Shown one piece after another: positions 1 to 7,974 of a stretch of DNA of 52,776 bases. Position 1 is the first letter of the stretch, and every line of letters begins with the position of its first letter. The notes under the pieces are model-generated. The model was not told the origin of the DNA. It did not search any database and saw only the letters and a program-made list of their open reading frames with translations. A program made the position numbers and the translations under genes. Origin of the DNA: a virus; the IMG/VR virus record IMGVR_UViG_3300017751_000024, positions 1 to 52,776 of that record; one strand, given 5' to 3'.

Positions 1-123
1 CTCTTTTTCTTTTCCATCTTTCTTACCACATCGCATAGCATACTTCATTATATTACCAATACAAAAACCTTCACCGTGTCCAGCATCAATAATCATATCT
101 GTTGCTTGATACTTACCTTTGCC
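1..123. repeat. Terminal direct repeat, left copy
   Basis: The first 123 bases are identical to bases 52654-52776. The repeat lies inside a coding sequence that continues in frame across the join. This shows either a circular/circularly permuted molecule reported with an assembly overlap, or a true short terminal redundancy. The sequence alone cannot decide between the two. Confidence 0.95.
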
Positions 124-201
124 GTAATGCTGGTCATAAGTGTTTCCGATATAAGCCTTTACTTCATTTAAGATTTTATCTTCATTAAACTTATAATTCA
201 T
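1..201 (-). CDS. DUF3310-like phage protein, N-terminal part (continues at the right end of the window)
   Basis: The start ATG is at 199-201 and overlaps the stop of the upstream gene in a TAATG junction. Read leftward it runs off base 1 and continues without a break in the right-hand copy to a stop at 52591-52593, giving about 87 residues in the circular genome. The visible pattern is HYGKGKYQATDMI, then GHGEGFCIGNIMKYAMRCGKKDG, followed by a leucine/lysine-rich helix. This matches the DUF3310 signature (an H-Y..Q-x-x-D start, G-N-x-x-K-Y-x-x-R, then G-K-K-D-G). DUF3310 proteins are common in phage replication/nucleotide operons; their biochemical role is not settled. The gene sits between a hypothetical gene and nrdA in a tightly overlapping operon. 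Confidence 0.8.
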   Translation of the reverse strand, partial: MNYKFNEDKILNEVKAYIGNTYDQHYGKGKYQATDMIIDAGHGEGFCIGNIMKYAMRCGKKDGKEKE

Positions 202-542
202 TAGAACTTTATTCCTGTATTAACTCCCAGGCCTGAAGGTGTTTCTGCTTTATCTTCTAATAACAAAGTGTGGTTTATATCTTCTAAACCATATCCTTTC
301 TTTATTAGATTTTTAATTTGTTTTTCTACCCACTTAAGAGTCCAGACTGATAAGTGTAAAGTATTCTGATGAAAGTAATGAGTTTGCTTTGGTATCATTG
401 TCATCATATCTTTCTTTACCTCACTATCAACAACAGGCTTCATAGTGTTTCTTTCTTCTTCAGATAAACATTCAAATCTTATCCAGTCATATAACACTTG
501 ATAACTTTTCTTTCTTATAGCTTTAGATTTTTTTGCATTCAT
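201..542 (-). CDS. Hypothetical protein, 113 aa
   Basis: This is a basic, helical-looking protein with no motif I recognise. The N-terminus is lysine-rich (KKSKAIRKKS). The central part carries W and H residues (KQTHYFHQNTLHLSVWTLKWVEKQI) and the C-terminus ends in GLGVNTGIKF. It overlaps the upstream exonuclease by 4 bases (ATGA type) and the downstream DUF3310 gene by 1 base, so it is translated within the replication operon. Position and basic charge would suit a nucleic-acid-associated role, but this is only inference. Confidence 0.75.
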   Translation of the reverse strand: MNAKKSKAIRKKSYQVLYDWIRFECLSEEERNTMKPVVDSEVKKDMMTMIPKQTHYFHQNTLHLSVWTLKWVEKQIKNLIKKGYGLEDINHTLLLEDKAETPSGLGVNTGIKF

Positions 543-1348
543 ATAGTTGTTGAGTCGTAATTTTTAACTAACTTCCAATAGGTTAATAAACTGTTAAACA
601 TCTCCACATGTTTTATGTGTGATTCATCATCCCAAATATAGCCTAAAGCTAAGTCTGTTTTTTCTCTGTCAACAAATACAGATACACGTTTAGGAGTATC
701 AAAGCCACACCCCTGTGCATAGGCTGATAACTGCATACCATGTTCATCATAAACTAATTTAGCTGGGTCTTTACCTTCTAGGCCATCTTTAGTTTTAAAG
801 TCCACAAATATACCTGACTTAGAATATAAATCTATCTTACCTCCGTACCCTAATTTTGAGCAAAAAGAATCCTCGGCAATCCATTCCTCTCCTGGAAAGT
901 AATCGTCTAAGATTTTCTTTACGGCACGATACGATTCATTGTCTGTCTTACCTTCAAATCCTTTTTCAATAAGGGCATGTATCTTAGTACCCAAGGATGC
1001 TGCCGTTTGTCCTATATCTCTTTGAGCAGTCTTACACCTGTAAATAAATTCTTCGTTTGATTCTTCCTCGCCTTGTTGTAATTCAATGGAAGCCTCAAGA
1101 GCTTTATTTACTTTCCAGTTTTCTAATGAAGGTTTAGCTACAATGTTAAGAACTGTAGTCACAGAAGGTACTAGCCCTTCTTTCTTGGCATCTCTTAATG
1201 TTGTGTTTCTTTCTTTACCGTTTGCACCAATGATGGTGTAAGCTGGAGACCCTTCCCTATCATACCAATGTCCAGCTTCCGATGTGAACTTATTATTATA
1301 CACCTGACTTTGCGATTTATCGATAGGCTCTTCAGTTTTTGTCGTCAT
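539..1348 (-). CDS. PD-(D/E)XK exonuclease, RecB/Cas4-like
   Basis: The 269-residue protein has the order of motifs seen in RecB-type phage exonucleases. GTKIHALIEKGFEG near residue 120 is the helix preceding the core. GYGGKIDLYSKSGIFVDFKTKD near residues 168-188 supplies the metal-binding Asp and the D-x-K pair. HGMQLSAYAQG near 205 resembles the Q-x-x-x-Y helix that follows. The likely role is degradation of DNA ends or recombination, the job done by gp6 in T7. It lies directly downstream of a second nuclease-like gene and DNA polymerase, with short overlaps (17 bases upstream, 4 downstream). The exact polarity and substrate cannot be seen from sequence. Confidence 0.8.
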   Translation of the reverse strand: MTTKTEEPIDKSQSQVYNNKFTSEAGHWYDREGSPAYTIIGANGKERNTTLRDAKKEGLVPSVTTVLNIVAKPSLENWKVNKALEASIELQQGEEESNEEFIYRCKTAQRDIGQTAASLGTKIHALIEKGFEGKTDNESYRAVKKILDDYFPGEEWIAEDSFCSKLGYGGKIDLYSKSGIFVDFKTKDGLEGKDPAKLVYDEHGMQLSAYAQGCGFDTPKRVSVFVDREKTDLALGYIWDDESHIKHVEMFNSLLTYWKLVKNYDSTTI

Positions 1349-1769
1349 TTTTTTGTCCTTTGTCTAGCTCTTCTTTAAATGCTTTGATAACATCACTAGA
1401 GAAAAGCTTTTGTAAGTTTACAAGATACATTCTACTAGCGTTATGGTCGCCTCCTGATACCGTCTTGAATGTGTCTAATTGATTTACTATTAATCTTAAC
1501 ATCTCAGTATCAAAAACAATAGTACAAAATTCTTTGTCTCCTACACATAGATTATGAAACCAATAGTCTGATTCCGTTGCTCTTATACCAGATGGCTTGC
1601 TCCAGGATTCGTATTCAATACAAATGTTTCCTGTCTCCATCCATCTACCACGTTCAGATTTAACTTCTATCTTTTTGTTTTCTAACATGTCCCTGATTTT
1701 ATCTTCTCGTATCTCTCCATACCTTAAGTCCAGGTCAAATTTCTTTTGGTCTTTCTTAGTGGGTTTCAC
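1332..1769 (-). CDS. Putative PD-(D/E)XK-type nuclease, 145 aa
   Basis: This small protein sits between DNA polymerase and exonuclease, overlapping them by 14 and 17 bases. Residues 14-85 contain the run DLDLRYGEIREDKIRDML, then KKIEVKSERGRWMETGN, then IEYESWSKPSGI and SDYWFHNL. The E-x-K (IEVKSER) after an upstream Asp/Glu and the aromatic sheet-helix pattern resemble small phage PD-(D/E)XK endonucleases such as junction resolvases. The second half is helical with no motif. The nuclease call is by fold pattern only and is moderate; the operon context (polymerase, exonuclease) supports a role in DNA metabolism. Confidence 0.55.
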   Translation of the reverse strand: MKPTKKDQKKFDLDLRYGEIREDKIRDMLENKKIEVKSERGRWMETGNICIEYESWSKPSGIRATESDYWFHNLCVGDKEFCTIVFDTEMLRLIVNQLDTFKTVSGGDHNASRMYLVNLQKLFSSDVIKAFKEELDKGQKNDDKN

Positions 1770-3504
1770 TCCAGTTTCCTCCTACTTTATACTCAGCATC
1801 TAGAGGACACCTCATATCATAGTATTCAGCAGTTTCTCTTATTGCTCTTATTCCCATCTCTCCTACAAAGTCTGCTGTTTTCTCTGTAGTTTCTATCTGC
1901 CATTCATCGTGTACGTTGGCTACAATTTTATAATCTATTGTGTTTAGTTTTAATAAATCAACTAACTTTACTAAAGCTCTTTTCATTACTACTGCTCCAC
2001 CACATTGTAGTAGTGTATTTAAAGCAGCATGTTTATGTCTAAGTCTTATCTTCCTACCGTCTAAACCTTTCAAGAATCCTTTTCTTGTTGCTGATTCAAC
2101 TCTGTTCTTAAGATTGTTAAATGATGGGAGACTATTGAGAAAAGACTCTCGCATTCTCTTGCCTTCTTTTCTATTTCCTCCAATGATTTTGCCAATCTTT
2201 TCGTCTCCTGCTCCGTAAATGAGGGCATAGATGAAAGTTTTTGCCTGGTCTCTTGATTCAAGTCCTGCAAGGTTTTGGTTAGCTGTGTGAATGTCTCCAT
2301 GTAATATTTCATTTATATACTCCGTGTCTGCCATATAGTGTGCTAATAATCTAAGCTCTAACTGACTCGCATCTATACCTACAAGCCTGTTGCCTTCTTC
2401 AACCGTCCAACATTGACGACACTCTTTGCCGTATACATTATGTATGCTAGGAACTTGAGCCATGTTGGGGTTGTTGTGTGTCATTCTACCTGTGATAGCA
2501 CCATTACTTATTACAAAGCCATGCACCCTGCCGTCATCTTCAACAGCATCTATCCATGATTGTATTTGTGCTACCCTCTTTTGTAATAATAAAAACTCTG
2601 CAATTAAGTTGGCCTCATGTATGTGGTCAATCCTTTTTAGTGTACCTTCATCTACAATAGGTTGTCCAGTAGGTGTAAATCTTTCAGGCTTCCATCCAAA
2701 GTCAATTAAGTATTCTCCTATCTGCTTTCTACTACCTAAGTTAAACTCTACTAATTGTTTTCTAATAAACTTATAATCTTTTGGCATGGGTACATTTGAA
2801 AACTTTTCTAATAAACCATTGTACTCATGTTCACTAAGCCCTTGCTTTGATAACGTTCCGTCTTTCTTTAAACGTGGTTCAACTTCTTTTATATCAACCC
2901 ATTTAGGTTTAAATGTTTCGTGGACTTCATCCTCAACCTCCTTACGTCTCTCAACTAATGTGCTTAGTAAAGCCATAGCCACATACATATCAAACTTGAA
3001 ACCGTCTTTTCGTTGTTGGTTTATAATTTTAAAAACAGAATGCTCTAGGTTTACACACTCCTGGGAGAAACCTTTGACATGTTGTTGTAAGTGTTGATAA
3101 AGTTTCTTATTAAGTTCTACATCTAGAACACAATAGTCCAGCATTTCTTTACTGTAGATAGTGAAGTCTTCAGGGGGTGTTCCTTTGTTCTGTCCTAAAA
3201 TAAACCCCCAGTTTTTTAAGCTGTGTCCTTTCTCTTTGTTGGGATTTATTAATCTAGATATAACAAGAGTATCGACAATATGTTTACTGTGAAGGTCAAC
3301 ACCGTATAGTTTTTTTATTACTGGAATATCAAAGCCTAATATGTTGTGGCCTATTAAGGTGTCAGCCTTTTGAAGATAGTCGATACCGTCTTGTATCTGC
3401 TCAGGGTCAAATGTCTTAACGTTGTTCTCTTCATCTATTGCTACAATACACCATATCTTATTTGCCTCAAGGCCATCAGTCTCAATATCAAAGACTAACT
3501 TCAC
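1756..3504 (-). CDS. polA: DNA polymerase, family A, T7 type with 3'-5' exonuclease
   Basis: This is the replicative polymerase, 582 residues. The proofreading domain shows Exo I (FDIETDGL, D6 and E8), Exo II (IGHNILGFD, D59) and Exo III (YCVLDVE, Y124 and D128). The polymerase domain shows motif A (VGIDASQLELR, D378), motif B (RDQAKTFIYALIYGAG, R418, K422, Y426, Y430) and motif C (VHDEW, 531-535). Tyr426 occupies the position of Tyr526 in T7 polymerase (762 in E. coli Pol I numbering), usually linked to fast lytic replication. There is no 5' nuclease domain, as in T7. It begins inside the last codon of the primase-helicase (ATGA overlap), so the two replisome proteins are translationally coupled. 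Confidence 0.97.
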   Translation of the reverse strand: MKLVFDIETDGLEANKIWCIVAIDEENNVKTFDPEQIQDGIDYLQKADTLIGHNILGFDIPVIKKLYGVDLHSKHIVDTLVISRLINPNKEKGHSLKNWGFILGQNKGTPPEDFTIYSKEMLDYCVLDVELNKKLYQHLQQHVKGFSQECVNLEHSVFKIINQQRKDGFKFDMYVAMALLSTLVERRKEVEDEVHETFKPKWVDIKEVEPRLKKDGTLSKQGLSEHEYNGLLEKFSNVPMPKDYKFIRKQLVEFNLGSRKQIGEYLIDFGWKPERFTPTGQPIVDEGTLKRIDHIHEANLIAEFLLLQKRVAQIQSWIDAVEDDGRVHGFVISNGAITGRMTHNNPNMAQVPSIHNVYGKECRQCWTVEEGNRLVGIDASQLELRLLAHYMADTEYINEILHGDIHTANQNLAGLESRDQAKTFIYALIYGAGDEKIGKIIGGNRKEGKRMRESFLNSLPSFNNLKNRVESATRKGFLKGLDGRKIRLRHKHAALNTLLQCGGAVVMKRALVKLVDLLKLNTIDYKIVANVHDEWQIETTEKTADFVGEMGIRAIRETAEYYDMRCPLDAEYKVGGNWSETH

Positions 3505-5159
3505 AATAGCAATTCCTGGTCATCTGGTTCGAGGTCTGATAAATCCTGTTCGGATAGTCTACCTGTATCAACATCATAGATAAGATTTGTAGCTAGGCCT
3601 ACGTCTCCTGTATATCTTGACTTAAGTATTCTTAGCTTAGTTGTCCTAGATACTAACTCGTCATCACTTTGTTGGTTTCTTTCTAAAGCAATAACACAAT
3701 CAGATAGCTGTGCAATACTGTTAGAACCTCTCAAGTGTGATAGAGAAACTTCTATACCATTCTCATGTCCTTTGTTGCCGTCTACTCTTCTAAGGTGACT
3801 GACTAAAATAATACCAGCTCCTGTCTCTTCAACCATGCTTCTAAGCCTGGTCATAATATTATCAATAGCTCTCCTCTCATCCCCTTCTCCAATAGCTGAT
3901 ACCAGCATGTGAAGATGGTCTACTACAACCCACTTACAATCACATCCAATTATTAAGTATCTTAGTTTTGAAAAAATACTCTCAATATCATTAGTGCCAA
4001 AGTGAGCATGGACAAATACCCTATCTCCGTCAAAGGTTCTATCATACATATCCTCCAATGTTTTCCTGTCAAACTTATCTCTTTCCTGGTCTATGTATAT
4101 CCTGGCATTTGCTTCTATGGATAACACACCGTCAACTGTTCTTCTCCAATCCTCTTCAAGAGCTATGATGCCTACGTTATCTGCTGTCTCATTGATAAGC
4201 CAATGCTCAAGTTCCCTAGTGACACTTGATTTACCTAGGCCTGTACCACCTGTAAGTGTTAGTAGCTCCCCTTGTCGCAAGCCATATAGTTTTTTGTTTA
4301 GTCCTTCCCATGGATAAGCAACACATTCTTTCTTTTCTCTTTGAAAGAACTGGTCTTTCTTTTCAGATACTCTGATAATACCAGAGGGTGTAAAGACTTG
4401 TGCATCCCACCATGCTCTAACAAAATGTTCAAACTTCTTCTGCTTGAGCATATCGTTAGCATCTTTAAAACCATTTGGTAAAGTCATTATCTTTGCCTTA
4501 CCTGGCTTAAGTATAGATGCCACTTCTTTAGATGCTTTTATTCCTGGAGCATCACCATCAAAACAAATAACAATATGGTCAAAGCTTTCTACATATTCTA
4601 AGTTTTCTTTTATATCTTTGACTGCTGATGAAGCCCCTCTTTTAATTGATACTGAAGCCCACTTAGAACCCATGAGTTCAAAGGCCGACATAGCATCTAC
4701 CTCACCTTCAGTAATGGTAAGGAACTTACCTCCTTCCTTAAATAAATGCTGTCCAAATAATCCTGTTCCTTGTATCTGTCCCTGGCATAAAAACTTTTTG
4801 TCCCTGGTATACCTTATCTTGTTAGCTGTAAGCTCATGTTTAATATAGTAAGGATATACATGCTGTGCTATATCTCCCTGGCTATCATAGACAACCTTAA
4901 CACCATACTTCTTAGCTGTCTCAGAGCTTATGTTTCTATCTTTTAAGGATGCAAAAGAAGCCCCATGTACGTTTAACAAGGGAGCTGACTTAGGTTCTGG
5001 GGTATAGAATTCATCTTTATTCTCTTCAAACTTAGGGAAGAATTTGTCACAGCTAAAACACTTAGCTGAACCATCCTCGTTGACTGATACTGCATCTGAA
5101 CTATTACATGCTGGACATGGTAGATGATACTTTTTAAATTTACTTTTTTGTTCGTTCAT
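3501..5159 (-). CDS. Primase-helicase, T7 gp4-like
   Basis: The protein is 552 residues from the chosen start and is bifunctional. An N-terminal zinc finger (C15, C18, C34, C37 in CPAC and CFSC) is followed by a TOPRIM primase fold (ITEGEVDAM near 149-157 and CFDGDAPG near 199-206). The C-terminal RecA/DnaB-type helicase has Walker A GGTGLGKS (304-311) and Walker B WVVVDHLHM (D414). I chose the ATG at 5157-5159 because AGGAGAACC lies just upstream; an in-frame TTG at 5186 has no such site. It is the first gene of the core replication block and overlaps DNA polymerase by 4 bases. A candidate promoter lies upstream at 5200-5228. Confidence 0.95.
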   Translation of the reverse strand: MNEQKSKFKKYHLPCPACNSSDAVSVNEDGSAKCFSCDKFFPKFEENKDEFYTPEPKSAPLLNVHGASFASLKDRNISSETAKKYGVKVVYDSQGDIAQHVYPYYIKHELTANKIRYTRDKKFLCQGQIQGTGLFGQHLFKEGGKFLTITEGEVDAMSAFELMGSKWASVSIKRGASSAVKDIKENLEYVESFDHIVICFDGDAPGIKASKEVASILKPGKAKIMTLPNGFKDANDMLKQKKFEHFVRAWWDAQVFTPSGIIRVSEKKDQFFQREKKECVAYPWEGLNKKLYGLRQGELLTLTGGTGLGKSSVTRELEHWLINETADNVGIIALEEDWRRTVDGVLSIEANARIYIDQERDKFDRKTLEDMYDRTFDGDRVFVHAHFGTNDIESIFSKLRYLIIGCDCKWVVVDHLHMLVSAIGEGDERRAIDNIMTRLRSMVEETGAGIILVSHLRRVDGNKGHENGIEVSLSHLRGSNSIAQLSDCVIALERNQQSDDELVSRTTKLRILKSRYTGDVGLATNLIYDVDTGRLSEQDLSDLEPDDQELLL

Positions 5160-5199
5160 TGGTTCTCCTAATAGGTGTTGAAGCAAGAGATGGAGAACA

Positions 5200-5228
5200 A
5201 ATATACACTACGATATAACTCACTCCAA
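5200..5228 (-). promoter_or_regulatory. Candidate sigma70-type promoter for primase-helicase and polymerase
   Basis: On the minus strand TTGGAG (5223-5228) and TATATT (5200-5205) are separated by 17 bases in the only sizeable gap of this operon (5160-5266). The same gap holds a small hairpin, GCTACT/AGTAGC with a 7-base loop, just upstream of the -35. Hexamers are close to consensus but unproven. Confidence 0.4.
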
Positions 5229-5266
5229 CACCATGCTACTTTTATGGAGTAGCCAACCATATTAAT

Positions 5267-5494
5267 TTACTCGTCCTCGGATGAATCTTCCATCAAAGAT
5301 TCAGGACATGCCTTGCAAATATCTTCAAGGTTTTTACGATGTACAACATTAGCTATCTGCAATGCTTCTCTTTGTATTTCAAGTGTAGATACTTTCCTTA
5401 CTAAGACTTCTGCTTGTACTCTGCTATCTTTGTTCTTAATAGCATTTGTATCGTACTCAGATACACCGTCTGTGGTTTCTATTTTAACTATCAT
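5267..5494 (-). CDS. Hypothetical protein, 75 aa
   Basis: This small acidic-ended protein is immediately downstream of SSB, with a 1-base overlap. It starts MIVKIETTDGVSEYDTNAI, has a helical middle (VLVRKVSTLEIQREALQIAN) and ends in an acidic tail (EDSSEDE). It contains a C-x-x-C (CKAC) but only one, so a zinc site is not supported. No family is recognised. The position suggests a replication accessory role. Confidence 0.7.
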   Translation of the reverse strand: MIVKIETTDGVSEYDTNAIKNKDSRVQAEVLVRKVSTLEIQREALQIANVVHRKNLEDICKACPESLMEDSSEDE

Positions 5495-5931
5495 TAAAAC
5501 TCCTCGCCACCTTCTACTGAACCAAGCTCGTCACCATCACCACTTCTATAAGATACCAGGTCAAGAACCTGCATGGCTTGTAAGTCTAGCCCTTTAAAGT
5601 CTCCGTACTTATTGGTGGTTTCCCACTCTGCATATTGTACTTTGACTTCACTTCCATTACCTACTACTTCATCCATAGGTACTTTATCTTTATCAAAAAG
5701 CTTTGGAGCTTGTCTAGTTCTACCGTCTGCTCCTTCTACCTTTCTCTTGATAGTTATTGCTTTGCCTACCTGCTCATCGTTGATACTAAGTTCTTTAACT
5801 TTGAATCCACGTGCCTGGAAGTCATCAGCCGTTTTGTCATCTATCACCAAGTCTACTGTATAGACTGGGTCATACGTTGTGTTAGGGCTTGTCACAGAAG
5901 CCCAATAAGCTTTACCACTTACTACTGCCAT
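5494..5931 (-). CDS. ssb: Single-stranded DNA-binding protein, T7 gp2.5-like
   Basis: At 145 residues, this has the size and layout of a phage OB-fold SSB. It begins VSGKAYWASVTSPN, typical of marine podovirus SSBs, has a beta-rich core with basic segments (ITIKRKVEGADGRTRQAPKL) and an aromatic strand (VQYAEWETTNKYGDFKGLDL). It ends in an acidic tail finishing in phenylalanine (GDELGSVEGGEEF). That tail is the SSB feature that contacts polymerase and primase in T7. It is encoded just upstream of primase-helicase and polymerase. I identified it by layout and resemblance rather than by a catalytic motif. Confidence 0.75.
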   Translation of the reverse strand: MAVVSGKAYWASVTSPNTTYDPVYTVDLVIDDKTADDFQARGFKVKELSINDEQVGKAITIKRKVEGADGRTRQAPKLFDKDKVPMDEVVGNGSEVKVQYAEWETTNKYGDFKGLDLQAMQVLDLVSYRSGDGDELGSVEGGEEF

Positions 5932-5973
5932 ATTATATTCTCCTTTGAATACTGTAGTTAGATTTAAACATAA

Positions 5974-6177
5974 CTATAAATTCAATGCAACTACTAAATC
6001 ATTGAATTTATTTTCGTCTTCTTCAAAGACAGAAACTTTAAAAGTATTTCGATGTGCTTCATCATCCTGCACAAACTCAACCATATAACTACTAAGACCA
6101 TGTTCTGTATTACAAAACTTTCTATACTGCTCGTAGCTCATCTCTTTTGTAATGAATGTGGCCTTGTCTTTACTCAT
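5974..6177 (-). CDS. Hypothetical protein, 67 aa
   Basis: A short mixed-charge protein (MSKDKATFITKEMSYEQYRKF, ending FNDLVVALNL) with no recognised motif. It overlaps the upstream small gene by 4 bases (ATGA type), and about 40 bases separate it from ssb, which has its own Shine-Dalgarno. It is one of a run of small genes at the promoter-proximal side of the minus operon, the usual place for host-takeover proteins. Confidence 0.65.
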   Translation of the reverse strand: MSKDKATFITKEMSYEQYRKFCNTEHGLSSYMVEFVQDDEAHRNTFKVSVFEEDENKFNDLVVALNL

Positions 6178-6338
6178 GTTAACTTATGTAATAATTCTCT
6201 TATGGTTTTTAAATCATACCATCTACAATTAAACGTCATTGTTCCCATGTCACTATCAACTTGATAACAAGGCTCATCGTATGTGTTCTTAACTTTATAA
6301 ACAATGAACTCACCAACGCTTGTAATAAATAATCTCAT
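6174..6338 (-). CDS. Hypothetical protein, 54 aa
   Basis: I place the start at the ATG overlapping the upstream stop in a TAATG junction (6336-6338). An upstream TTG would overlap the neighbour by 31 bases. The product (MRLFITSVGEFIVYKVKNTY, ending IRELLHKLT) looks like a small beta-rich protein, possibly a phage anti-host factor. No family is recognised. Confidence 0.6.
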   Translation of the reverse strand: MRLFITSVGEFIVYKVKNTYDEPCYQVDSDMGTMTFNCRWYDLKTIRELLHKLT

Positions 6339-6529
6339 TAATATCCTTGTGTCATATGGACGTAGCAATTATCTTCTACGTCTTTGTAATAATCTTCACT
6401 TAGTTTACGGCCACATAAACATGTGTCGTCATCGTCAATAAAATTAGGGTTGGAGTCCAGGGCTTGTTCATTAGATGATGAACCTGCTAGTGTATAATTT
6501 AAATGACTTACACGTTTCTTTTTTGTCAT
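6338..6529 (-). CDS. Hypothetical protein, 63 aa, Cys-containing
   Basis: The protein has a basic start (MTKKKRVSHLNYTL), then an acidic stretch leading into CLCGRKLSEDYY and a later DNCYVH. The C-x-C-G plus a later Cys and His could form one small metal site, but the spacing matches no zinc-ribbon I know. It is coupled to the next gene by a TAATG overlap. Confidence 0.6.
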   Translation of the reverse strand: MTKKKRVSHLNYTLAGSSSNEQALDSNPNFIDDDDTCLCGRKLSEDYYKDVEDNCYVHMTQGY

Positions 6530-6546
6530 CCCTGTTCTCCTAAAAC

Positions 6547-7314
6547 TTATTCTACATTAATTCTGAAAGGTAGTCTACAGTTTCTACCTTCAGGGTCAAC
6601 TACAATAGCACTAGCTAGTAAATACTTTTCTAGTGCTTCAAACAATCTATTACCAGCATTGCCGTCAATGTCAGTAAAGAATATATTAGTTATGTCACCG
6701 TCAATAACATCATAATTTAATACAACAGTTGTTGTCTTTGTGAACTCTATTCTTCGTATGTACCTGTTAAGGTCTACACTTTTGTCCCTTTCTGGACATG
6801 TGAAGATTAGGGCTGGTTCTATAGGGGTTAAGATTTCCAGCCCCTCTACTTCTTCCTCTGCAAGTGTGCCTTGCTCTTCCTCTTCTACAAACGGCTCGTC
6901 CATTGGCTCATCAATATTAGCTGGCATGGGTAAGACCTCATGTCCTGTTAGTACACCGTAGCCACCAGTAGCTGATGACATCTCTTCTATATCCTCAGCC
7001 ATTGTCTCCTGGTTTCCTGCTACCTCATTAATACTTGCAACCAGCTCTGTAGTATTACTATCCATTTGTGACTTCAAAGTATTTATACCGTCACGGTAAA
7101 CAGCCATTAGCATTAAAAGTTTCTGTTGTTTATTGGTGGCCTCCGTTAATTGTTTTTGTACAGTATCATACTTTGCATTTAATTCATTTACTCTTTCGTC
7201 AAGCATCTTTCTATCTTGCTCTACAAGATTAAAAGATACTGTCAATCCAAAAGACAATCCAACTAATAGCAGTACCGCTATCATTGACATCACATATTGT
7301 TTAGCTATGCTCAT
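6547..7314 (-). CDS. Membrane-anchored coiled-coil protein with TonB-like C-terminal domain
   Basis: 255 residues in four parts: a short cytoplasmic start; one membrane span at about 9-28 (MSMIAVLLLVGLSFGLTVSF); a coiled coil (about 30-115); and an acidic, proline-containing linker (about 125-165, with EEEEQGTLAEEEVEG). The C-terminal domain is about 185-255. Its strand-helix-strand pattern (VVLNYDVIDGDITNIFF, then LFEALEKYLLAS, then NCRLPFRINVE) resembles the TonB C-terminal domain, which contacts outer-membrane receptors. An N-in, C-out topology would put that domain in the periplasm. The TonB relation is by pattern only. It ends 17 bases before the next start and overlaps the upstream small membrane gene by 4 bases. 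Confidence 0.6.
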   Translation of the reverse strand: MSIAKQYVMSMIAVLLLVGLSFGLTVSFNLVEQDRKMLDERVNELNAKYDTVQKQLTEATNKQQKLLMLMAVYRDGINTLKSQMDSNTTELVASINEVAGNQETMAEDIEEMSSATGGYGVLTGHEVLPMPANIDEPMDEPFVEEEEQGTLAEEEVEGLEILTPIEPALIFTCPERDKSVDLNRYIRRIEFTKTTTVVLNYDVIDGDITNIFFTDIDGNAGNRLFEALEKYLLASAIVVDPEGRNCRLPFRINVE

Positions 7315-7427
7315 TTCTTTCTCCTTTTACGTTTCATTTCGTCTACTATCATGGTGCTTTCCCAGGCAAACCAGCCTGCACCTATCAAAAATAATATTCC
7401 AAATATGTTATTTATTATCTCTTCCAT
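7311..7427 (-). CDS. Small membrane protein, 38 aa
   Basis: A tiny gene with ATG at 7425-7427 and TGA overlapping the next start by 4 bases. It encodes a single hydrophobic segment (IFGILFLIGAGWFAW) followed by a strongly basic tail (MKRKRRKK). Its start lies 20 bases inside the upstream gene. The tail contains AAAAGGAGAAAG, which is also the Shine-Dalgarno for the following coiled-coil gene. A single-span peptide next to another membrane protein suggests joint action at the envelope; the function is unknown. Confidence 0.55.
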   Translation of the reverse strand: MEEIINNIFGILFLIGAGWFAWESTMIVDEMKRKRRKK

Positions 7428-7665
7428 GTTCCACTTTTGTTATTTGAAAACCCCAACACCAATGCTTGTTGTCTAGTCCTAAAATACATTCTCTATTTCT
7501 TACAAAGTTCCAATGTAGACTACCCACATCATCTCCGTACTTTGTGCCTGGTTCAACTACGGTAATAGTCTCCACCTTTGCTTTCTTTGGTGGCTCATGT
7601 CCCCACCCCCCAGACCATAACACTATGTCCCCTGGGTATAAAAAATTCTTATCGTTAATAATCAT
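7408..7665 (-). CDS. Hypothetical protein, 85 aa, Trp-rich
   Basis: The sequence begins MIINDKNFLYPGDIVLWSGG and looks like a small beta-barrel (an SH3-like or KOW-like pattern: PGDIVLWSGGWGHEPPKKAKVETI), with several Trp and Cys residues later (HWCWGFQITKV). The fold remark is tentative. It overlaps the upstream gene by 4 bases and the downstream membrane gene by 20. Confidence 0.6.
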   Translation of the reverse strand: MIINDKNFLYPGDIVLWSGGWGHEPPKKAKVETITVVEPGTKYGDDVGSLHWNFVRNRECILGLDNKHWCWGFQITKVEHGRDNK

Positions 7666-7814
7666 ACGTTCTGCTCCTTCTCACATTGTGTTAGCCAGTC
7701 GTCAAAGTCGTTAGCTAATTCATTAGGCATATCGTTATTTAAAACAACTGGTTTAGGGTCATCACTCCATTCAACTAAAATAGTAGTTGATACTATTCTT
7801 CTTGTATTACTCAT
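7662..7814 (-). CDS. Hypothetical protein, 50 aa
   Basis: A small ORF between two coupled genes, overlapping by 8 bases upstream and 4 downstream. It starts MSNTRRIVSTTILVEWSDDP and ends WLTQCEKEQNV. Uninterrupted coupling on both sides, with AAGGAG just before the next ATG, supports it being translated. No family is recognised. Confidence 0.55.
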   Translation of the reverse strand: MSNTRRIVSTTILVEWSDDPKPVVLNNDMPNELANDFDDWLTQCEKEQNV

Positions 7815-7974
7815 CGTCTTGCTCCTCATCTGAGCTATAAACAGATAACTGTTCTACATAGCCACTATTTCTATATAACTGCTCCTCTATATAATCGTTA
7901 GCTTGTTCTTGTGATTCAGCAAATACATGAAAAGTTCCACTTACTTCAACTGTATATTCTTGTTCTTCAAACAT
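7807..7974 (-). CDS. Hypothetical protein, 55 aa, acidic
   Basis: The start ATG (7972-7974) overlaps the upstream stop, and the stop lies inside the next gene's start region. The product is acidic (MFEEQEYTVEVSGTFHVFAE, ending SSDEEQDDE) and reads like a small alpha/beta protein similar to phage YTVEVxGTxxVxAES-type proteins. An acidic mimic role is possible but unproven. Confidence 0.55.
   Translation of the reverse strand: MFEEQEYTVEVSGTFHVFAESQEQANDYIEEQLYRNSGYVEQLSVYSSDEEQDDE

Noticed and set aside
2070-2312. Coiled-coil-like minus-strand frame inside DNA polymerase
   Set aside because: It lies fully within the conserved polymerase palm/fingers in another frame, with no ribosome site.
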